A stretch of DNA of 64,000 bases, from contig CAZIZO010000005.1 of assembly GCA_964543905.1 (NCBI GenBank), positions 186,001 through 250,000 of the forward strand, read 5' to 3'. The position numbers and the translations under genes are program-made. A model generated the notes under the pieces. The model made no database searches and was not told where the DNA came from. It saw nothing but the letters and a program-made list of their open reading frames with translations. Below, piece by piece: positions 57,629 to 64,000 of this stretch. Every line of letters starts with the position of its first letter. Position 1 is the first letter of the stretch. This stretch comes from GCA-016699835 sp964543905. Its GTDB lineage: Bacteria; Planctomycetota; Phycisphaerae; Phycisphaerales; UBA1924.

Positions 57629-57777
57629 GACATGTCGAATCCGGGTGATCGTGTCGGCCGTCCGACCCGATCTCCCCGCGCGTGTGAGGACGCCACAACA
57701 CGCAGGGCCAAAACCATAGCCCGCCTTTCCGAAGCGTCAATCACAAATCGAATGCCCTTCGGTCGCGAGAACCGGGC

Positions 57778-58086
57778 TTAGACCGTCGCGTCCGCCGTCG
57801 CCAGTTGCCGGCGGAACTGTGAGAGCGCATAGACCGCCGCCTCATTTTCTCGCTGCCCCACCACCGCGCCGCACGCGTGCCCCTGGGCATCACGCCATTC
57901 CGCGCGATAGCAATCGAACAACTGCACGTGGCGAGTCGTCAACTCATACCCATGCTCGGCGAAGGCCTTGCGCACACGCTCCAGCGTGGGATACGCTCGC
58001 CCATCGCTGTGATACTCGCACCCGGACGTATCGAGCGCCGACCACCCCGTCGCATACAACTCATCGATCGCAAAGTCGAGACCCAT
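57778..58086 (-). CDS. Small protein of unknown function
   Basis: 102 residues; GGAAGG lies 6 bases before the ATG. The sequence (MGLDFAIDELYATGWSALDT, SDGRAYPTLERVRKAFAEHG, HVQLFDCYRAEWRDAQG, VYALSQFRRQL) looks like a real small alpha/beta protein rather than a shadow, with two Cys residues. No domain is recognised. It sits between tRNA-Glu and the CPBP protease gene, all on the minus strand. Confidence 0.6.
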   Translation of the reverse strand: MGLDFAIDELYATGWSALDTSGCEYHSDGRAYPTLERVRKAFAEHGYELTTRHVQLFDCYRAEWRDAQGHACGAVVGQRENEAAVYALSQFRRQLATADATV

Positions 58087-58247
58087 GCGGACCTTCCTTT
58101 CGCGGAAACCGCCCTGGCCGCCGCACTCCCCTGCGGCGACGACTCAGACCGTCAGAGATTCATGGTAGCCGCTGCGTCGATCAGACACACGGTTCCAACA
58201 CGCGATCCGCCGGAAAACTACCCAAACAAATACCAATCTAACGCCCA

Positions 58248-59033
58248 TCACTTCGCCGCGAGTAGAACTAGGACGACGATATCGTACACCGCGTGCGTCC
58301 CGACCACGACGCCGAAGCCTCGCCATAAGAAGAGACCGGCAAAGTACAGCCCCGCGCCGACGTAGAACCCCAAGATATAGATGTTCACCTGTCCGCCCGC
58401 GAAGATGGAGTTGTGGTAGAACGCGAACGCGACGGCCGACAGAATCGCCGCGATGATCGCCCCCACGCCATGCGTCAGGCGCATCAGGTCCACGAGCAGG
58501 AAGTGCACGCCGGTCACAAGAATCAGGCGGAAGAGGAGTTCTTCATAAATCCCCGCACCGACGGCGAGGGTCACGCGCGCCTGCCAGTTGAGGTCGCTCC
58601 AGGTGCGTGCGGCAGGCTCCTCGCCGCCCATCGCTGGGGAGTGTTGCCCGCCGAGGAGCAGTTGCCCAAAGACAATCAGCGGGAGAACCCAGAGCACCGA
58701 CTCCAAGAACATCCCGAGAAGGGTGGTCGGGTTGACCCTCCACGCATCCCGGACCAGGAGATGCCAGAGCAACAGCACGCCCGTGAGCATGATGCCAGGC
58801 AGATAGAAACTCGCCGGCCCGAACGCGGAGAAAAACTGTCGGAGCATGCCCCTGGCCCCAATCGTGTCCACCACGCCTGGGTGCGTCAGGTACATCGCCG
58901 TCCCAACTTCATACAGGATGATGAGCGGAAGCAGGAACGCCAGCACATGCAGCGGTCGCGTCGATTGCTGCGCATAGGTCCCCGCAAGGGCGGGAGCGGG
59001 TCGGACGGGAGCGGCACGTCGGGCGCGGGACAT
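58248..59033 (-). CDS. CPBP-family intramembrane metalloprotease
   Basis: 261 residues from the ATG at 59033. The CAAX/Rce1-like core shows EELLFR (Glu164, Glu165, Arg169), FAFYHNS and a final GTHAVYDIVV. Several membrane helices: HVLAFLLPLIILYEVGTAMYL, FYLPGIMLTGVLLLWHLL, FLESVLWVLPLIVFGQLLL, AIIAAILSAVAFAFYH. Such proteases process prenylated or bacteriocin-type peptides or act as scaffolds; the target here is unknown. Its ATG lies 6 bases from the ATG of the divergent DUF58 gene, so each gene's promoter must lie inside the other's coding region. Confidence 0.85.
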   Translation of the reverse strand: MSRARRAAPVRPAPALAGTYAQQSTRPLHVLAFLLPLIILYEVGTAMYLTHPGVVDTIGARGMLRQFFSAFGPASFYLPGIMLTGVLLLWHLLVRDAWRVNPTTLLGMFLESVLWVLPLIVFGQLLLGGQHSPAMGGEEPAARTWSDLNWQARVTLAVGAGIYEELLFRLILVTGVHFLLVDLMRLTHGVGAIIAAILSAVAFAFYHNSIFAGGQVNIYILGFYVGAGLYFAGLFLWRGFGVVVGTHAVYDIVVLVLLAAK

Positions 59034-59039
59034 GGGAGC

Positions 59040-60041
59040 ATGAGCGTACCCTCCACCATGCTCGTCGGCTTGCGCTCCGACACGCCCCGCTCGCTCGAAG
59101 ACCTCCTCGGGCCAGGCCTCGCCGCCCGCCTGGATCGCCTCGATGTCTTCTCGCGCAAGTTGCTCGCGGGAAAGATGCCCGGCGAACGACGATCCAAGCG
59201 CCGCGGACGCAGCGTGGAGTTTGACGACTTCCGCTCGTACGTCCCGGGCGACGACCTGCGCCACATCGACTGGAATATCTACGCAAGGTTGGACCGCCTC
59301 GTCGTCAAACTCTTCCGAGAGGAAGAAGACCTCGCGCTGCACCTGGTGGTCGATGCATCCCCCTCCATGGACGCGGGCTCGCCCAGCAAACTCGTCTTCG
59401 TCCACCAACTCACGATGGCCCTCGCGTACGTCGGGCTCGTCAACCAGAATCGAGTCACCCTCGCCTTTGCGGGGCACGCGATGGGTCGAGGAGCGGGCCT
59501 CGTGCATCAACTCGCTCCGTTGCGCGGAAGGAGCAACGTGCGCCGCGTCGCGGACGCGCTCCTCGAAAGCGTCCGCGAACGCCGTCGCGCCGGCCCCTCC
59601 GCACACGCGCCCGATCTCAACTCGGCCTGGCGCTCCATCGCCTCCACGCGCTCGGGCCGCGGCATCGTCGTCCTGCTCTCCGATTGCCTCTCCGAATCCC
59701 CACTCACCACCGCGCTCAACGCGTTCGGGGGTGTCGCCCAGGGCGGCTTCGATGCCTACTGCCTCCAGACCCTCGCGCCGGGTGAACTCGACCCCGCGCG
59801 GGAAGCCGAGCACGGGCTGCTCGGCGACCTTCGCCTGACCGACGCGGAGACGGGGAATGCCACCGAAGTTTCCATCTCACCCGCCCTCATCGCGAAGTAC
59901 AAGGCAGGGATCCAAGGCTACATCGAGAACCTCCGTGGCGCATGCTCCAAACGCGGCATCGCCCACTTCCTCGTCCCCACCGACACGCCCATCGACCATC
60001 TCGTTCTCGGCTCGCTCCGGCGCGGGGGCATGCTGAGGTGA
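59040..60041 (+). CDS. DUF58 domain protein (von Willebrand A-like)
   Basis: 333 residues from the ATG at 59040; an ATG at 59058 is an alternative. It has the DUF58 signature SKRRGRSVEFDDFRSYVPGDDLRHIDWNIYARLDRLVVKLF and a vWA-like fold with LVVDASPSMDAGSPSK (a MIDAS-like DxSxS). The C-terminus (YKAGIQGYIENLRGACSKRGI, LVPTDTPIDHLVLGSLRRGGML) is family-typical. These proteins usually sit beside a MoxR AAA ATPase; none is adjacent here. Role unclear, probably an envelope-stress or complex-assembly factor. Confidence 0.88.
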   Translation: MSVPSTMLVGLRSDTPRSLEDLLGPGLAARLDRLDVFSRKLLAGKMPGERRSKRRGRSVEFDDFRSYVPGDDLRHIDWNIYARLDRLVVKLFREEEDLALHLVVDASPSMDAGSPSKLVFVHQLTMALAYVGLVNQNRVTLAFAGHAMGRGAGLVHQLAPLRGRSNVRRVADALLESVRERRRAGPSAHAPDLNSAWRSIASTRSGRGIVVLLSDCLSESPLTTALNAFGGVAQGGFDAYCLQTLAPGELDPAREAEHGLLGDLRLTDAETGNATEVSISPALIAKYKAGIQGYIENLRGACSKRGIAHFLVPTDTPIDHLVLGSLRRGGMLR

Positions 60042-60114
60042 ACCCCGATGCGGTCCTCGTTTCGTCCGCGGCTGCCCGTGGTTCCAAGGCTCCGCTCCCC
60101 CACTATCATCCACC

Positions 60115-60828
60115 ATGTCCTCACCCGAAGACCACGCCATTCAGGTGAACTTCGGCAAACCCATGCCGATCTTTCCGCTGGAGCAGGTGACGCTCCTCCC
60201 GCAGCAGGTCCTCCCGCTCCACATCTTTGAGCCTCGTTATCGCCAGATGGTGACCGAAGCACTGGACGGCGCTGGGCAGATCGCGATGGCCGTCTTTGCC
60301 GGCGACGCCTGGAAGCAGGAATACCACGGCAAGCCCACGATCAAGCCCGCCGTCTGCGTCGGGCAGATCGTCCAGCACGAAAGACTCGATGACGGGCGAT
60401 TCAATCTCCTCCTCCAGGGCGTCTGCCGAGCACGCGTGGTCGAGGAAAAGCCGCTGACGGCGGAGCGACCGTACCGCCTGGCGATGCTGGAACCCGTCGG
60501 TCTCGAGTCCGAGGCCTTTCTCGATCTTTCCGGCGCGAGAACGGAACTGGAGAAACTCCTAAGCGATGGACCGCTGACGCGACTCCGCGCCGCCGAGCCC
60601 ATCGTCGAGTACCTCCGGAATGAAGACTACCCCACGCACGCGCTCCTGGAGTTGATCTCGTTCGCGGTCGTCACCGATCCGACGCTGCGGTATCGCCTCC
60701 TTGCCGAGGGGAATGCCGAGGAACGAGCCAAAATGATCGTCTCCGAGATGCACCACCTTGAGTCGCTGCTCCGGAGGGCGGAAGCCCAGCGCCCGGGCGA
60801 AATCCCTAAAGGTTGCTCCTGGAACTAG
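60115..60828 (+). CDS. Lon protease substrate-binding (LonN/PUA-like) domain protein
   Basis: 237 residues. The opening (MPIFPLEQVTLLPQQVLPLHIFEPRYRQMV) matches the Lon N-terminal domain as a stand-alone protein; GQIVQHERLDDGRFNLLLQG is also family-typical. There is no AAA or protease domain. The C-terminal helices (FAVVTDPTLRYRLLAEGNAEERAKMIVSEMHHLESLLRRAE) complete the fold. Such proteins are common in bacteria and their function is unknown; an adaptor or ligand-binding role is possible. It lies 73 bases after the DUF58 gene, on the same strand. Confidence 0.88.
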   Translation: MSSPEDHAIQVNFGKPMPIFPLEQVTLLPQQVLPLHIFEPRYRQMVTEALDGAGQIAMAVFAGDAWKQEYHGKPTIKPAVCVGQIVQHERLDDGRFNLLLQGVCRARVVEEKPLTAERPYRLAMLEPVGLESEAFLDLSGARTELEKLLSDGPLTRLRAAEPIVEYLRNEDYPTHALLELISFAVVTDPTLRYRLLAEGNAEERAKMIVSEMHHLESLLRRAEAQRPGEIPKGCSWN

Positions 60829-61012
60829 ACACCCGTGTCCATCTAGACATGATTTTATTGGACTACGTCACGGAGTGGGTGAAACCTACGGTCAACTTTC
60901 GACGTATAAGTTTGGAACTACTAGCTTGCTCGTGCGTCTGATCCGATACAGAACAGCATCCTCGGCACTGGGCAACCGCAATCCCAGTCCCGAACGTCGG
61001 AAGGAGATGACC

Positions 61013-61276
61013 ATGTTCCTCGCCCAAGCACTCTCGCGTTCCAAGATCGTTCGCACCTTGACTGCCCTCGTGGTCGGCGGGTCGTTTGCGCTGACCGCGG
61101 GTGGCTGCGATAACGCGCTGCAAGGCGGCGCCAGCGGCGCGGCACTCGGCGCGCTCGCCGGCATGGGCCTCGGCTCGCTCTCGGGCAACATGGGCAAGGG
61201 TGCGGCCGCCGGCGCCATCATCGGCGGGCTCGGCGGAGCGATCCTCGGGGACCAGAATCGTCGCCGCGGCGACTGA
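61013..61276 (+). CDS. Glycine-zipper lipoprotein-like protein
   Basis: 87 residues. The ATG at 61013 has AAGGAG 6 bases upstream; an in-frame ATG at 61007 abuts the same site. An N-terminal signal (IVRTLTALVVGGSFALTAGGC) looks like a lipoprotein signal with Cys near residue 32. The rest is a Gly/Ala-rich double zipper (ALGALAGMGLGSLSG, AAAGAIIGGLGGAILG) that should pack as two membrane-spanning helices, then basic (QNRRRGD). Envelope protein of unknown role. About 184 bases of AT-richer DNA precede it. Confidence 0.75.
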   Translation: MFLAQALSRSKIVRTLTALVVGGSFALTAGGCDNALQGGASGAALGALAGMGLGSLSGNMGKGAAAGAIIGGLGGAILGDQNRRRGD

Positions 61277-61475
61277 GCCGCAACCACCCTCCATGTCAAC
61301 TCGACTTCCCTCCGGACGAGGTCGCGCGCGGGCGTCGCACCGACGAGGCGAAGTCTCGCCGACGCCCCCAAACGAGTTCCGCCCGCACCTTCCGTTCCCT
61401 TGGCTGATCCGGCAGTCCCTAGGTGTCTCTATCTTGTCCGTGCACGATGAGTGCAAGGAGGACGTGGCGCTCGGA

Positions 61476-61955
61476 TCAGGCCGCCTCCGTCTCGACCGCG
61501 TGATCGCGTATCGCGATGTCGATGGAGAACTCGCCGCACTCCAACAGGCAGGGGAGGGTGAGACATGGTGTACTCGCTCGGCAGGCAAGGCGATGACCAC
61601 TCCCGAGCACCACCGAGGGAGTTGAGATGTTCACGTTCTTGCCCTCGAACTTCGCCTTCGCGGAGCCGACGATCAAGTTGACCAACTCCCCCACCGCGTC
61701 CAGAAAGTCCGGCGAATCAAGTTCGCAGCGAACTCCAGCGAACTTCTCCACCACCGCGCTCGCGACGTGATCGGTCATCCGCAGCGCCACCGTGCCCACC
61801 ACGTCTCCCGAGAGCCCGATCACGCCGGAGATGTCGTACCTCGACTCGAGACGGCACAAGGAAGGATCCCCAAACGCGATCGGCATGCGGACCATCGTCT
61901 CAAAGACAACCCTCACGGATTGGGTGAACGGCTGGACGTAGATGCTGTCCGACAT
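61476..61955 (-). CDS. cheX: CheX-like chemotaxis protein
   Basis: 159 residues. The ATG at 61955 follows AAGGA by about 10 bases. Family signatures: YVQPFTQSVRVVFETMVRM at the N-terminus and the phosphatase-type helix FLDAVGELVNLIVGSAKAKFEG, with an Asn in ELVNLIVG matching the CheC/CheX/FliY active site (ExxN). The end is a conserved beta strand pair. CheX removes phosphate from CheY. It diverges from cheA with 242 bases between starts, which supports a chemotaxis locus, although the rest lies outside the window. Confidence 0.85.
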   Translation of the reverse strand: MSDSIYVQPFTQSVRVVFETMVRMPIAFGDPSLCRLESRYDISGVIGLSGDVVGTVALRMTDHVASAVVEKFAGVRCELDSPDFLDAVGELVNLIVGSAKAKFEGKNVNISTPSVVLGSGHRLACRASTPCLTLPCLLECGEFSIDIAIRDHAVETEAA

Positions 61956-62197
61956 GCGTCTTGGTCCTTTCAAAACCTGACTCGGCTCGAACCTCCGACC
62001 GCGAAGGTCCTGCAACGTCGGCTCGTTCCGTCCCCAGGTCCACCTTCCAACCCAACGGGAAGGTAAGTTGCGTGTGCACACCCACTCAGCGGGCGCGTCG
62101 GGATGCCGAAGAGAGGCATCAACGGGCTGTCCGAGCGCCGGTGCCGCGTGCACGCTGGTCTCGCGGCGGCTTGGGCGATCGCAGAAAGGACCGAATC

Positions 62198-64000
62198 GTG
62201 CTGGCACACTTCCAAGAGCGCGTGGAGCAACTGGCCCGGATGACCGTGCTCACCGATGTCGCCGACCTCCCCGGCCTGGTCGCGCTCCAGGAGCAGGCGA
62301 CCTCGCTCGCGTCGGAACTCGATGAAGGGAAGGCCACCGAGGTTGCCGAACTCGCCCGCCAGATCGGCAAACTCGCCGAGGGCATCGTCCTTCGAACCCT
62401 GCCCGACGTCGACGCGGCCTTCCAAGAAATCGGGAAGGTGATCGATCGCCTGCAGGCTTCGTCCCCCCCTTCGAGCGACGCCGCGTCCACGCCTGTGCCC
62501 GACGCCCCCTCGACCACGACGGACATGGAACTCGTCTCGTCCTGGATCTCCAGTTGCGATGGAATGCTCTCCGAACTTGAGGGACACCTGCTCTCGCTCG
62601 AAAAAGCCCCGGACAACAAGGAGGTCATCGGTGAGATCCGCCGGACGATGCACACCCTGAAAGGTGAATGCGGCGTCCTCTCCTTCCACGTGGCCCAGCG
62701 CCTTTGCCATGAAGCCGAGTCGCTCATCGATTCGCGGCTCGAAGCGGGGCTCACGATCCCGATCGACCCCTTCCTGTCGCTGTTGGATTGGTTCAAGGCG
62801 TACGTGCAGGCGCTGTCGTCGAATGCCACCGCGGCCCCTGCCGACCATCTGCCGATCCTCCACGCCATCGAGGTCGCTCAAGGCAAGCACGCCGCCGACG
62901 CTCCCCCAACTGCTCCCCAACCGGCTCCCGCCACAACCTCCGCCGCCTCGCCGCCCCCGGTGCCCGAGCACCGCACGCAGGCCCCGGAGCCCGCGCCGGC
63001 GCCAGCCTCAACCACGAGCCAGGCGAATACATCGGACTCCTCGCTCGTCACGTGCGCACCTCAACCGGGCACGGAAGAAAACCTCGCCGACTTCCTCTGC
63101 GAAGCGAAGGACCACCTGGCCAACTCCGAGGAGGCCCTCCTCGCTCTCGACCAGGATCGGTCGAACACCGAACTCATCAACACCGTCTTCCGCGCGTTCC
63201 ACACGATCAAGGGCGTCGCGGGTTTCATGGCCCTCAAGCCCATCGTCGCGCTCGCCCACAGCGCGGAGTACATGCTCGACGGCGCACGCAGCGGCACGAT
63301 CTCCCTCGGTCGCTCCGAACTCGATCTCATCCTCGCGTCGTGCGACATGATGACGCGACTCCTCGGCGTGCTCGAAGGAGGCAAGGGCCCGTCGAGAGCG
63401 GAGTACGACGCCCTGGTGCAGAAGGTCGACCGCGCGGGAGCCGCCACGAACGGGGGCGCGGGCACTCCGCCCGCCGCCACGCCCGAGACCACCCGCCCGA
63501 GAGCCGCCGACCCCGCCGAAGCGGAGGCGTCGCCACGCCCGAGCGGGCCGGCACCATCGAGCGCCGTGGCGAACGCCGACGCGCCAGCCCTTGCCGAAAC
63601 CAAACCCGATGCCAAGACGACCGCGCCAAGCGCCGAATCAGACCAGGCCAACGGTGCGAAACTCCGCAAATCGGAGCAGACGGTCAAGGTCAACACGAAT
63701 CGCATGGACAATCTGGTCACCATGGTGGGCGAACTCGTCATCGCCCAGCAGATGGTCGTGCAGGACATTGCCGGCCTGGAGAACGCTGGCCCCCGCGTCC
63801 AGCGCACGCTCGGGCACATGAGCAAGATGATCCGCGACCTCCAGGAAGTGTCGATGTCGCTCCGCATGGTCAACCTCAAGGCGACGTTCCAGAAGATGAC
63901 ACGCCTCGTCCGGGACGTCTCCCAGAAGGCCGGGAAGCAGATCGAGATCCTGACCGAGGGCGAAGACGTCGAACTCGATCGCAACGTGATCGAGGCCATC
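62198..64000 (+). CDS. cheA: CheA-type histidine kinase (C-terminus outside window)
   Basis: 601 codons from a GTG at 62198 (AAAGGA 7-8 bases upstream), open to the window end. Two HPt domains are visible: the first with His152 (MHTLKGECGVLSF), the second with His335 (FHTIKGVAGFM). They are separated by a Pro/Ala-rich linker of about 110 residues, and another Pro/Ala-rich linker follows. The dimerisation/kinase part begins near KVNTNRMDNLVTMVGELVIAQ, where the frame is cut. CheA proteins autophosphorylate and pass phosphate to CheY and CheB. Two HPt domains are unusual; one is standard. About 100 residues precede the first HPt and have no clear family. Pairs with the divergent cheX. Confidence 0.92.
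   Translation, partial: MLAHFQERVEQLARMTVLTDVADLPGLVALQEQATSLASELDEGKATEVAELARQIGKLAEGIVLRTLPDVDAAFQEIGKVIDRLQASSPPSSDAASTPVPDAPSTTTDMELVSSWISSCDGMLSELEGHLLSLEKAPDNKEVIGEIRRTMHTLKGECGVLSFHVAQRLCHEAESLIDSRLEAGLTIPIDPFLSLLDWFKAYVQALSSNATAAPADHLPILHAIEVAQGKHAADAPPTAPQPAPATTSAASPPPVPEHRTQAPEPAPAPASTTSQANTSDSSLVTCAPQPGTEENLADFLCEAKDHLANSEEALLALDQDRSNTELINTVFRAFHTIKGVAGFMALKPIVALAHSAEYMLDGARSGTISLGRSELDLILASCDMMTRLLGVLEGGKGPSRAEYDALVQKVDRAGAATNGGAGTPPAATPETTRPRAADPAEAEASPRPSGPAPSSAVANADAPALAETKPDAKTTAPSAESDQANGAKLRKSEQTVKVNTNRMDNLVTMVGELVIAQQMVVQDIAGLENAGPRVQRTLGHMSKMIRDLQEVSMSLRMVNLKATFQKMTRLVRDVSQKAGKQIEILTEGEDVELDRNVIEAI

Overview
The window is GC-rich, gene-dense bacterial DNA, most probably from a planctomycete of the class Phycisphaerae. 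Four things point there. A secreted protein at 17963-20251 ends in two dockerin-like repeats closing on Gly-Cys. Two ECF sigma factors are each translationally coupled to a large membrane Ser/Thr kinase. Many starts lack a Shine-Dalgarno sequence. A secreted tail-fibre-like protein carries repeated GIGT motifs. Strong third-position GC bias leaves long open frames opposite many real genes; these are treated as shadows. Organism identity is inference; no rRNA is present.

Layout. 1-6.0 kb: a secreted tail-fibre-like protein (cut by the window edge), divergent from the first ECF/kinase pair (kinase with WD40-like propeller). 6.1-8.3 kb: fusA. 8.9-13.5 kb: a minus-strand run of mmsA-like CoA-acylating dehydrogenase, beta-ureidopropionase-like amidase, tandem universal stress protein and D-lactate-type dehydrogenase. 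13.8-17.8 kb: small release-factor/host-attachment-like protein, CusF-like protein, SDR-like protein, dnaK. 18-26 kb: dockerin-anchored secreted protein, orphan phage tail sheath, half-size EamA protein, a truncated haemoglobin that looks like a lipoprotein, FHA-GAF histidine kinase, holA.

26.0-33.9 kb is the most striking stretch: a large secreted glycosidase-like protein, a GH127 beta-L-arabinofuranosidase with its complete catalytic set, a DHDPS-family lyase and a 4-hydroxyproline 2-epimerase. Together they suggest degradation of arabinosylated hydroxyproline-rich glycoproteins (extensin-like plant or algal wall proteins). The two hydroxyproline genes lie directly behind dnaG-rpoD.

34-38 kb: dnaG-rpoD. 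38.7-45.4 kb: plsC, prpB-like lyase, a DUF255 thioredoxin protein with a DsbD-like tail, two lipoproteins. 45.8-51.3 kb: rny, a small lipoprotein, tRNA-Ser, the rpmF-plsX-fabH cluster and tRNA-Lys. 51.9-57.6 kb: MgtC-like protein, remnant of a dockerin gene, membrane protein, the second ECF/kinase pair (TPR-type sensor), tRNA-Glu. 57.8-64 kb: small unknown protein, CPBP protease, DUF58 protein, Lon-substrate-binding-domain protein, glycine-zipper protein, cheX, and the 5' part of cheA with two HPt domains, cut by the window end. No CRISPR array, insertion sequence or rRNA was seen.
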